Virus record (IMG/VR): IMGVR_UViG_3300041809_000597
Location: 1-44,280 of that record
Source: a virus
Reading direction: 5' to 3' (one strand)
Length of the DNA stretch: 44,280 nucleotides
The notes below the pieces were generated by a model. The model was given only the letters and a program-made list of their open reading frames with translations, was not told the DNA's origin and made no database searches. Shown here piece after piece: positions 28,610-35,956 of this stretch. Numbering within the stretch: position 1 is the first letter of the stretch; every line of letters begins with the position of its first letter. The position numbers and the translations under genes are program-made.

Positions 28610-29134
28610 ATGGAATTTTGGATCAAGAATAGGTGCCAGAGCTGTTCCAATGTCTACAAATTCAAGGCGTCGAGCGATTTGGACGATGCCTCGGATGTGG
28701 AGGACAAACCATGCCCAAAATGCGCAGGGGTTCAGAAAACGCGGGGTATGGATGTATCAGCGGGCAAGGCCCCATCAGTCGGTGGATCGAACATGGTTCG
28801 CGCGATGGATGCTGCCGCAGATATCGTAATGGATAATTACCAATTGACGGACCTAAGCTCGGATGGTCGGCCAGGCGCGGTGATGGCTCCAAAACTTCCG
28901 CCGCACCAACAGCAGCGCGTCGATAATTTTTTCAGCCCAAATAAAAATAGTATCATCGGGGCGAAGGCAAAGCAGATGGCAGCGGCAGCAGCCCAAGGCA
29001 AGGGCCTAGGGGCGTTCGCACCGCCTAGAGACCCGAGGACACCAGACCCGATTGCACTGGTCCAGGCGACGCGCCAGCGGCCTCCTGTACACCTATTAAA
29101 TCCGCGCGATAGAAACGGGAATATAATCTCATGA
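28610..29134 (+). CDS. Zinc-ribbon protein upstream of portal
   Basis: 174 residues. CQSC near residue 9 and CPKC near residue 35 form a zinc ribbon at the N-terminus. The remainder is Ala/Pro/Gln-rich and apparently disordered (KAKQMAAAAAQGKGLGAFAP). Overlaps the portal start by four bases. Function unknown; a packaging-associated role is inferred from place only. Confidence 0.65.
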   Translation: MEFWIKNRCQSCSNVYKFKASSDLDDASDVEDKPCPKCAGVQKTRGMDVSAGKAPSVGGSNMVRAMDAAADIVMDNYQLTDLSSDGRPGAVMAPKLPPHQQQRVDNFFSPNKNSIIGAKAKQMAAAAAQGKGLGAFAPPRDPRTPDPIALVQATRQRPPVHLLNPRDRNGNIIS

Positions 29135-30975
29135 TAATCCCTGAAAGAGACATTGAAGATTGGGCAGCAGAAATATGTCGCCAATGTACGCCGGATAATC
29201 AGGACAGAACCCAGCGCGGCGCGTTTTTTCGGAATCTGTATCTATCAGCAGATGAAAACGGCGACACCGCGATCTTCAACAAAACATTCGACTCAATCGA
29301 AGACCTGACATCCTATTTGTGCTCGTCAACTGATCTCAGGTATCTCGTAAATTTTCCTGGCGGCGGATCGCCCCTCCAGCGTGCGCAGGCAGAAGCTATC
29401 GCCCATGAGCTGTTGGACCAATCGCGCAATACCGAACTTGACACGCTGTTTGAGGAAGCCACGCGCTGGTCGCTCATCAAAGGCATAACATTTGTAAAAA
29501 TGCTATGGAGTGTAAACGGGCTAGAACCGCATTTGATATTTCCAGAATTTATGGGGGTCATGCGCGCGGATTTGAACAGCCTAGATCAACAAGAGGCATT
29601 CGTTCATTCGACGTATCTTACAAGAGACCAATTTCGGCTACTGATAAAAGACCATCCAGACGCGAGAAAAATATACAAGCGTGCAATTCAATTTTCGGCG
29701 CAAACGAGATCGGCGGACGGGCCGGACCAAGCCGCGATGCTCAAGCAGGTTATTGTCGGCGGATTTCAGCCGTACCAGGGCGTCGGCGGTGTTGGCAGCG
29801 CGAACCCGCAAACGACAAACGGAATGGTTCAATGGCTCGCTGGCCCCTATCCTAGTTTTGATCCAAAGGTAATTACTGAGTTAGTTCGCGTTGACGAGCT
29901 ATGGGTAAGGGATGACGGCAGGATGGATGATGAAGGTCGTCGAGAATGGTCAACCTTCCAGGTTGTTGGAAACATAATGCTGTTTGGAAAAGAACAGCGC
30001 ATGAACATTTTCGCCGATGCGATTGACCCATATAATCGGTTTCCAATACGCCAGGCATTCGATGCAAATCCCCTAGCATTTAAACACCCATTCGTTGAAT
30101 TTTGCCCAAATAGGCTACAAAATTATTTTTGGGGAAGATCAGAGATTGCAAACCTTGCCCTATTACAGAGGCAGTTAAACAAGAGAATAAATGGGATAAA
30201 CGGGCTTTTGCGGTTACAGGAAAATCCTCCAATCGCCTTTATGGGCGGTACGATGATGGACCAAACCAAAAAATCAAAGCTCACAAAGCCGGGAGGATGG
30301 ATGCACGACCCAGACCCAACGGCAAAACCTCCGCTGGTTCTAGCGCCAACGCTGCCCCCTGATCTATGGCAAAGCCTGGTTCAGACAGAGAGGCTATTCG
30401 ACGTTATGACGGGAATGACGCCAACGCTACAGGGTATGGCATCGCCATCTGTTCGATCTCATGGTCAGACCGGCCAGCTCACAGCAAACGCAACACCAAG
30501 ATTCAAGACAAAATCTGTTCGCATAGAGCGTTCTATCCAGACTTGCGCTGGGTTGCTGCTCGATCTCCTAAAGGCAAAATCAAAGCATTTGATAACGGCA
30601 TGGGTTCCGCCAGGAGCCTCTCAATCCCCAGAATTGCTAGGGAGGTTGATTGATCCGGCGGTGCAGCCTCCAGCACCAGGTATGAAGGCATATCAATTTT
30701 ACATGCACGAGGTTCCTGACAATGTTCGCGTCATGGTTGATGCTCATAGTTCATCCCCAGCATTTGGCGACGAGTCAGAGCAAAAGGCGGTACTGCTCAA
30801 GAAGGCAAACGCCATGTCGAGTGAACAGTTTATCGAACAGATCAATCCGCCAAACGCTGATGTCGTCATTGCCGAGGTTAAAACTGCCGAGATCATGGCA
30901 GCGGCACAACAGGCAAAACAGGCAGCCGCCGTTGCCGCTCAAGGTGGACAGCCTGGAAAGCCTGGCAGAAAATGA
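29131..30975 (+). CDS. Portal protein
   Basis: 614 residues, coupled to the preceding gene. Size, position after terminase and internal pattern agree with portal proteins of podovirus-like phages: helical N-terminal stem region, WSLIKGITFVKMLWSVNGLE, a long central beta region, FCPNRLQNYFWGRSEIANLA (the conserved P.R..YY.G.S wing motif) followed by LLQRQLNKRINGINGLLRLQ, and a Gln/Ala-rich C-terminus (AAAQQAKQAAAVAAQGGQ). It forms the dodecameric DNA gate. Confidence 0.9.
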   Translation: MIIPERDIEDWAAEICRQCTPDNQDRTQRGAFFRNLYLSADENGDTAIFNKTFDSIEDLTSYLCSSTDLRYLVNFPGGGSPLQRAQAEAIAHELLDQSRNTELDTLFEEATRWSLIKGITFVKMLWSVNGLEPHLIFPEFMGVMRADLNSLDQQEAFVHSTYLTRDQFRLLIKDHPDARKIYKRAIQFSAQTRSADGPDQAAMLKQVIVGGFQPYQGVGGVGSANPQTTNGMVQWLAGPYPSFDPKVITELVRVDELWVRDDGRMDDEGRREWSTFQVVGNIMLFGKEQRMNIFADAIDPYNRFPIRQAFDANPLAFKHPFVEFCPNRLQNYFWGRSEIANLALLQRQLNKRINGINGLLRLQENPPIAFMGGTMMDQTKKSKLTKPGGWMHDPDPTAKPPLVLAPTLPPDLWQSLVQTERLFDVMTGMTPTLQGMASPSVRSHGQTGQLTANATPRFKTKSVRIERSIQTCAGLLLDLLKAKSKHLITAWVPPGASQSPELLGRLIDPAVQPPAPGMKAYQFYMHEVPDNVRVMVDAHSSSPAFGDESEQKAVLLKKANAMSSEQFIEQINPPNADVVIAEVKTAEIMAAAQQAKQAAAVAAQGGQPGKPGRK

Positions 30976-31220
30976 CTCAGTATGATTTGAAAAATATAGG
31001 CGTCCTATTGTATGGGCCGCTCTGGCAAGCCCAGCTTGCGCGAAATATCGGGGTATCGGACAGAACAGTAAGGCGCTGGTACAAAGGAACGAACAGAATA
31101 AAGGCGTCATACGAAGAAAAAATAAAACTCATAATGCTACGTCGCGCTAATTCGATGAAGGCATTTTTATCCAATTTGGAATCATCAAAAATTGAAAAAA
31201 ATCCGGTGGTTAGGACATAA
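30972..31220 (+). CDS. Small helix-turn-helix protein in virion module
   Basis: 82 residues, ATGA-coupled to the portal gene. IGVLLYGPLWQAQLARNIGV, then SDRTVRRWYKGTNRI, is a clean helix-turn-helix (about residues 8-38); the tail is basic. The same fold type appears at 18564. A DNA-binding protein co-translated with portal could regulate the late genes or act in packaging. I do not know a named family. Confidence 0.7.
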   Translation: MTQYDLKNIGVLLYGPLWQAQLARNIGVSDRTVRRWYKGTNRIKASYEEKIKLIMLRRANSMKAFLSNLESSKIEKNPVVRT

Positions 31221-31242
31221 ATCGAAAATCCATCTTATTTCC

Positions 31243-31323
31243 TTGACGTTTTAGGAAAATAATAAATACCTATGGCCACGCCAATTTTGGGCGGCACAAA
31301 GGGACCGGGAGAACCGGACTCCC
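31243..31323 (+). promoter_or_regulatory. Structured gap with possible promoter
   Basis: TTGACG (31243-31248) has no good -10 at standard spacing (nearest TACCTA, 18 bases). The following leader has a GGGA-CCGG / CCGG-AC-TCCC hairpin at about 31300-31324. Either a weak late promoter or a processed leader for the two micro-genes. Confidence 0.3.
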
Positions 31324-31344
31324 CTCAACATAGAGGAGTGTGAT

Positions 31345-31380
31345 ATGGCTCGTCATAAAGGTCGCGGCAAGCGCAAATAA
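31345..31380 (+). CDS. 11-residue basic micropeptide (copy 1)
   Basis: MARHKGRGKRK. GAGGAG lies six bases before ATG, a strong site. Seven of eleven residues are basic. A second micro-gene 55 bases downstream encodes the near-identical MRHKGRSKRK with its own site. Conservation at protein level with different codons (for example CAT/CAC, CGC/CGT, GGC/TCC) argues for selection on the peptide. It could bind DNA or RNA, act as a leader peptide, or be an internal virion peptide. None of this is established. Confidence 0.6.
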   Translation: MARHKGRGKRK

Positions 31381-31430
31381 ATCCTTCGCATCGGACACTG
31401 CGAAAATTTCTAAACCATTTTGAAGGATTT
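31379..31430 (+). promoter_or_regulatory. Alternative hairpins between the two micro-genes
   Basis: AAATCCTTC (31379-31387) can pair perfectly with GAAGGATTT (31422-31430), which contains the ribosome-binding site of the second micro-gene. TTCGCA (31385-31390) can instead pair with TGCGAA (31399-31404). The two share bases 31385-31387 and exclude each other, like an attenuator switch set by ribosomes finishing the first micro-gene. Confidence 0.55.
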
Positions 31431-31435
31431 GTATC

Positions 31436-31468
31436 ATGCGTCACAAAGGTCGTTCCAAGCGCAAGTAA
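31436..31468 (+). CDS. 10-residue basic micropeptide (copy 2)
   Basis: MRHKGRSKRK, paralogous to the micro-gene at 31345. AAGGA stands eight bases before ATG. Followed by a terminator hairpin eight bases after the stop. Too short for homology inference beyond the pair itself. Confidence 0.6.
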   Translation: MRHKGRSKRK

Positions 31469-31475
31469 GCGTGTC

Positions 31476-31508
31476 GGCGCGAGGTTGAACAGCCTCGCGC
31501 CTCCGTTT
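31476..31508 (+). terminator. Terminator after micro-genes
   Basis: GGCGCGAGG (31476-31484), 8-base loop, CCTCGCGCC (31493-31501), then TCCGTTTT. The stem is strong, the T-run short; partial read-through into the scaffold/capsid genes would be needed, or a promoter downstream. Confidence 0.65.
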
Positions 31509-31522
31509 TGCGGGACAACATC

Positions 31523-32068
31523 ATGTCACAATTTGTCGGTCAAATCCCCCCTCAATTGGCTGCTCTAGCAGGTGGCGGTGCGCCTGGCGGCCCGCCTGGC
31601 GGCCCACCTGGTGCTGCACCCGGCGCTGCACCCGGCGCTCCCCCCGGTGCCGGTGGGCCGCAGCTCCCGCCGAGCCTGCAAGCTGGCCGACCTGGTGCTG
31701 GCCCGATGGCCGTTCCGCAGGGAAACCCCGGCAATGCACTAGCGGCGGTCTCAAAGCTCAAGACGGCTATAACGCTGCTCCAGGAAAGCCTGCCAGCAAT
31801 CCCCCTTGGGTCTGATGTCCATACGGATGTCCTTAAGGCGGTCGGCATGTTGGCGAAGCACGCTGATAGCCACGAGTCGAATGACCAACAGCAAATCACG
31901 CAATTGCAGGCATTGATTCAAAAACTGGCCCAGCAACAGCCTAACGCGGCGCTTGCGCGGCTCAGTCAGATGAACCCGAACACCCCGCCAGCATTACCGA
32001 CGCCACCGCCGCCTCAAGGCGATTCAGGGGGTCCATCCGGCCCCCCTGCCCCGCCAATGGCGGCATAG
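31523..32068 (+). CDS. Pro/Gly-repeat structural-region protein
   Basis: 181 residues. ATG 31523 starts MSQFVGQIPPQLAALAGGGA. Residues 20-47 repeat a four-residue unit of xxPG type (GPPG, AAPG, APPG). A helical middle section (NALAAVSKLKTAITLLQESL, VGMLAKHADSHESNDQQQIT) and Pro-rich tail follow. Probably a virion or assembly protein in view of its place before the scaffold; no family recognised. Confidence 0.7.
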   Translation: MSQFVGQIPPQLAALAGGGAPGGPPGGPPGAAPGAAPGAPPGAGGPQLPPSLQAGRPGAGPMAVPQGNPGNALAAVSKLKTAITLLQESLPAIPLGSDVHTDVLKAVGMLAKHADSHESNDQQQITQLQALIQKLAQQQPNAALARLSQMNPNTPPALPTPPPPQGDSGGPSGPPAPPMAA

Positions 32069-32080
32069 AGGAGAAAATCG

Positions 32081-32278
32081 ATGTCAAAAGGGCCAGGTCC
32101 ATACGTCAATACTGTTCCGGCAGAGGGAAAAGACCCGATTATGCGGACGGTCCCATTCGACTATTCCGGCATTGGCGCGTCGCCAGCCGGGATGCCAGCC
32201 GGTACGCGCGGCGCGGGCATGGGTTTGCAGCACTATGGCACAACGACCGATGGCAATCCCGGTAAGGGAGCGCCCTAA
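32081..32278 (+). CDS. Small structural-region protein
   Basis: 65 residues, GAGGAG upstream. Gly/Pro-rich, ordered elements few (MSKGPGPYVNTVPAEGKDPI). Its stop overlaps the scaffold start (TAATG). Perhaps a minor capsid component; unassigned. Confidence 0.65.
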   Translation: MSKGPGPYVNTVPAEGKDPIMRTVPFDYSGIGASPAGMPAGTRGAGMGLQHYGTTTDGNPGKGAP

Positions 32279-32880
32279 TGTCGAATACGCCAGAGACGGT
32301 TGAAATTTCGTCGTCCGATCTTGCAGCATATAAGAGGGCAATGGCGCTGCTCGATAAGCTGACAGGCGATAAAGATACCGGATTGAACATCCAACGGAAG
32401 TTGAAAGAGATCGACCCGACTCTTAACCTTCCAGGGATCGACCTTGGCGATGCAGTTGTTAAGCCGCTTAAGGAAGAACTCACATCGACTCAGGAAAAGC
32501 TAAATAATCTCATCGCCGAGCGCGAGGCAGAGCGAAAAGCCGCTGAGGATTCCAGGGTTGAAAACGGTCTGCGGGATTCAATCGGTCGCGCCCAGACGAA
32601 ATACAAGCTCACCCCCGAAACGACTGATAAACTGGTAAAGTTTATGCAGGAAAAGGGGGTTGCAGATGCCGAGGTTGCCGCTCCAGCCTTCCTGGAAACG
32701 CTGCCGAAACCCCCGGCACCGATCAAGCCCAACTCCTATACACCAATGACGGCAAATTTATTCGGAACGGGCGATGATAGAGGGTCCGATGAAAATATCG
32801 CGGCTCTGCATAAAGACCCGGTGAAGTGGTTTGACGCCGAGGTGGCCAAGATAATGAACGAGGCAGACCAAGCAGCCTAA
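32278..32880 (+). CDS. Probable scaffolding protein
   Basis: 200 residues just before the capsid gene. Highly charged and helical (LKEELTSTQEKLNNLIAERE, RAQTKYKLTPETTDKLVKFM), with a short ordered C-terminal helix (KDPVKWFDAEVAKIMNEADQ) such as scaffolds use to bind the shell. Position, size and composition suit a scaffold that is removed before DNA filling; there is no protease motif. Confidence 0.75.
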   Translation: MSNTPETVEISSSDLAAYKRAMALLDKLTGDKDTGLNIQRKLKEIDPTLNLPGIDLGDAVVKPLKEELTSTQEKLNNLIAEREAERKAAEDSRVENGLRDSIGRAQTKYKLTPETTDKLVKFMQEKGVADAEVAAPAFLETLPKPPAPIKPNSYTPMTANLFGTGDDRGSDENIAALHKDPVKWFDAEVAKIMNEADQAA

Positions 32881-32895
32881 ACAGGAGATTAACCC

Positions 32896-33960
32896 GTGTC
32901 ACAAACCTTCTTTACGAGCGGCGTTTCTGGCGGGTTAATGCCAGGTGGCGCACTTGGCCAACAGCTTACATACATCACAAATCGCGCGGTCATCCCGTCG
33001 CTTTTTGTTCAGATTTACCAGTCCCATCCGCTGTTATCCCTTCTTTTGAGCAATGCTCAGAGTGCCAGGGGTGGCGCGTCGATGATTACCGTCCCAACGC
33101 AGGGTTCATCCTTCACGACCTTCAATTGGGGTTCGTTCGCTGGCGACTTCCCGATGCCAGAAGATCAGGCAGCTATCACCGATGCCAGCTTTAACTTGAA
33201 GATTGGTATGGTCCCTATCGGATTCTTCAATCTTGAGGCAATTGTTCAGTCTTCGGACGTGATTATCCCAAAACTTCGGGCTGTTACGGCTGACGCAGCG
33301 GTTGTCATCAAACAGGCCCTTGCCAGCTACATGTTCTCGAATAACTCCAATAATCTAAATGCCCTAGATTCGCTCTACATGGCATATGATAATGGAACAA
33401 ATGTCGCCTCATATGGCGGTATCAGCAAGACAAATGCCTTCTGGCAGGGCCAGTATTACCCGAACCAAGGCGGTCTAGGTAACATTGCCTCCCGCGTTGG
33501 CATGGCGACCATGCTAACCCGCGTTGCGACGGGTGCCGGTGGCGAGGATTGCGACTTTGCCGTGATGAATCCCGCCGATTGGGCAACGCTAATGAGCGAC
33601 TTCATGGGGTTCGAGCAATACCAGACCAACCCGCGCAGCCGGTACGGTAAGGGCGACACGGTAAACTCCGGTTTCCGCGCGATCCAGGTACTAAATACCC
33701 CGATTTTCCCCGATCCGTGGTGCCCTCGCGGCGAAATGTACATGATAAATTCGCGCTATCTTGCGATGTATATCAGCGAGGCGGCACCGTTCATCTTTAC
33801 TGGATTTGAATCGATGATCCCGCTCGGGCAGCTTGCATCAATCGGCGTGCTTCTGACCGCCCTCGATCTTGTGTGCTCAAAACCGTCCTCCGGCGCGCAT
33901 ATCACGGGCCTAGCCTCTCCGGCCTGGCCGAACGTACCGGGACCGCCTGCCGTCCTCTAA
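32896..33960 (+). CDS. Major capsid protein
   Basis: 354 residues from GTG with AGGAG eight bases before it. Follows the scaffold. TYITNRAVIPSLFVQIYQSH near the start (N-arm and long helix), then strands (MITVPTQGSSFTTFNWGSFA), central helices and FAVMNPADWATLMSDFMGFE with IQVLNTPIFPDPWC toward the end, consistent with an HK97-type fold. The call rests mainly on genomic position and overall pattern; no signature motif exists for the fold. Confidence 0.8.
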   Translation: MSQTFFTSGVSGGLMPGGALGQQLTYITNRAVIPSLFVQIYQSHPLLSLLLSNAQSARGGASMITVPTQGSSFTTFNWGSFAGDFPMPEDQAAITDASFNLKIGMVPIGFFNLEAIVQSSDVIIPKLRAVTADAAVVIKQALASYMFSNNSNNLNALDSLYMAYDNGTNVASYGGISKTNAFWQGQYYPNQGGLGNIASRVGMATMLTRVATGAGGEDCDFAVMNPADWATLMSDFMGFEQYQTNPRSRYGKGDTVNSGFRAIQVLNTPIFPDPWCPRGEMYMINSRYLAMYISEAAPFIFTGFESMIPLGQLASIGVLLTALDLVCSKPSSGAHITGLASPAWPNVPGPPAVL

Positions 33961-33995
33961 CTTTAACCCTTGGTCATCTTTCAGGAGTTTGACAA

Positions 33996-35072
33996 ATGCC
34001 AATTCGTTTCGGTGGTCCTGGGGTAACAAACACCCTTGCCGATCTTACCAGCAATCAATTCGCCTTGCAGGCTGGGGGTGTTTGGCTTCCTCCCGCCAAC
34101 GGCTATTGGGCATCCCTCGGTCGTTATTCGCAGCTCCAGGAATACGACCCGATTATGACGATCTGGAAGCCGATCTCCGGTGTCAAACAGAACGTCTTTT
34201 TCTCGGCTGATGGCGTCAATCAGCGCATTGCGAATACCTCGGGCTGCGCGGTCGGCGCTCTCCTGACCGCCGCTGGATCGGGATATACCTCTGCGCCCAC
34301 CGTAACAGCATCCGCTGGCAATTCTGTCTGGCTTGCCCTAGTTGGCGGCGCGGTGAATACGACTGTCACGGTCGCATATGGCGGCACCAACTATACCCAG
34401 CCCCCCAATGTGTTCTTCTCCGCTCCCCCGGCTCCTGGCGTCCCTGCAACGGGATATGCCACGATCTCGGGTGGCTTAGTTACCAGCGTTACCATCACCA
34501 ACCAGGGGGCCGGATATACCTTCCCCCCAACCGTCTCGTTCTTCAACGATCCGCGCGATTCCACGGGCGCGAATGCCTCGGCTGTTGCCACGCTGACCGG
34601 CGCTGGCACGGTTACGGCTGTCCTCTGCCTCAACCACGGAAACCCCCTCACCTCTGTTCCAACCCTGACCTTCACAGGCGGCGGCGGTACGAGCGCGGCG
34701 GCAACGGCGATTATGAATTTCGCGATTACTGGCTATGCGGTGACGACTGCGGGCGCTGGATACACTGCCGCTGCTGGTAGCGTCACGGTATCGGCTACCC
34801 CAGTGCCGACTGCTGGAACGGCGGCTTACACCAATCCTGGTTCTCAGATTGAGCTAGTCGCCATGCGCCAGGCGGTCATTTCTGCCCCCGTAAGCAGTGC
34901 TGGCGCGATCACCGCAACGGGCGAATATGTCGTTGACGGTGGCTCCTATGAGGCAATTCCAACGGCTGGTTCCATCAGCATTATCGGGAATGGTCTTATT
35001 ACGACCGCTGCCGTTCTCACCCTTACCGTTGGCGGCATCGTTGACAACGAGAATTATATCTACCCGAACTGA
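33996..35072 (+). CDS. Virion protein with GYTSxPT-type repeats (possible decoration)
   Basis: 358 residues, AGGAG nine bases before ATG. Residues 85-255 contain four to five copies of a glycine-rich beta repeat (LTAAGSGYTSAPTVTASAGN, ITNQGAGYTFPPTVSFF, VTTAGAGYTAAAGSVTV). The N-terminal 75 residues and C-terminal 80 residues are non-repetitive. Similar repeats occur in the 35957 and 38579 products. The place just after the capsid gene suggests a head-decoration or head-completion protein; terminator follows. Confidence 0.75.
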   Translation: MPIRFGGPGVTNTLADLTSNQFALQAGGVWLPPANGYWASLGRYSQLQEYDPIMTIWKPISGVKQNVFFSADGVNQRIANTSGCAVGALLTAAGSGYTSAPTVTASAGNSVWLALVGGAVNTTVTVAYGGTNYTQPPNVFFSAPPAPGVPATGYATISGGLVTSVTITNQGAGYTFPPTVSFFNDPRDSTGANASAVATLTGAGTVTAVLCLNHGNPLTSVPTLTFTGGGGTSAAATAIMNFAITGYAVTTAGAGYTAAAGSVTVSATPVPTAGTAAYTNPGSQIELVAMRQAVISAPVSSAGAITATGEYVVDGGSYEAIPTAGSISIIGNGLITTAAVLTLTVGGIVDNENYIYPN

Positions 35073-35093
35073 TATCTGAATCGATTCACAACC

Positions 35094-35128
35094 AGACCGG
35101 CGTGCGTGAAATCGCCGCCGGTCTTTTT
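35094..35128 (+). terminator. Rho-independent terminator
   Basis: AGACCGGCG (35094-35102), 13-base loop, CGCCGGTCT (35116-35124) and TTTTT (35124-35128). Separates the capsid-region transcript from the tail genes, lowering their dose. Confidence 0.9.
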
Positions 35129-35142
35129 GTTGGAGATATACC

Positions 35143-35898
35143 TTGCAACTGAGCCAGTATATCACCGATACGCAGTCTCTATTGCATGACAATCTGGGGC
35201 TACTTACCCCTGTCTCTCAATTGACGACTTGGATAAATGAAGCCCGCCGCCATGTTGCATATTCGACGGGATGTATAAATTTACTTGCAACTGGCCTGGC
35301 TCCGGTCGGGAATGCGGCGCAGGCCGGTTCAATGGTGCCAGGTGGGTTCACACCAGGTTCTGCGCCAACCCCCCCATTTATGACAATCGTAAACCAAGAA
35401 AAATATCCATTCTCTATGGCGCTTGCGCAAATCCAAAATGCGAATGCGAGTATTGAATTTGTGACAGATATTACCTCCATAGCCATATCATGGGGGTCGA
35501 TGCGACCTGCCTTAAACTATATGCCTTGGGATGATTTTCAGGCTTACGCGCGGTCATATAATTACATTGTGTCAAGCTATCCGCTTGTATGGGCAACAGA
35601 TGGCGATGGAGCAAATGCTAATCTTTGGTTATGGCCAGTTCCAAGCCAGGCTCTTGAAATGGAGTGGCAATGCTCATGCACCCCTGCGCCGCTGGTTTCG
35701 GATAGTGATTATGATGCAATACCCCATCCATTCCAGAACTCGGTAAAATACTATGCGTGCTATTTAGCAAAATTAGGAACGCAGCAGCCGCAACAGGCCG
35801 GAATGTACCTCCAACTATTTATGACATCGCTTGGCAGATCACGCGGCGCGACGGAGCATGGTCGTGTTGTCGATTGGTACAATTCCAATGCCTACTAA
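35143..35898 (+). CDS. Head-tail adaptor protein
   Basis: 251 residues from TTG with GGAG seven bases before it. QLSQYITDTQSLLHDNLGLL, then TTWINEARRHVAYSTGC, is the helical start typical of podovirus adaptor proteins; MPWDDFQAYARSYNYIVSSY and PLVWATDGDGANANLWLWPV, then YYACYLAKLGTQQPQQAGMY, fit the rest of that family. Binds under the portal. Assignment from pattern and order. Confidence 0.75.
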   Translation: MQLSQYITDTQSLLHDNLGLLTPVSQLTTWINEARRHVAYSTGCINLLATGLAPVGNAAQAGSMVPGGFTPGSAPTPPFMTIVNQEKYPFSMALAQIQNANASIEFVTDITSIAISWGSMRPALNYMPWDDFQAYARSYNYIVSSYPLVWATDGDGANANLWLWPVPSQALEMEWQCSCTPAPLVSDSDYDAIPHPFQNSVKYYACYLAKLGTQQPQQAGMYLQLFMTSLGRSRGATEHGRVVDWYNSNAY

Positions 35899-35956
35899 TC
35901 TCCGATTTTATCGTAAATTATTCGCGCAACAGCGTGCTTTTTTGGGATGTCAATAG

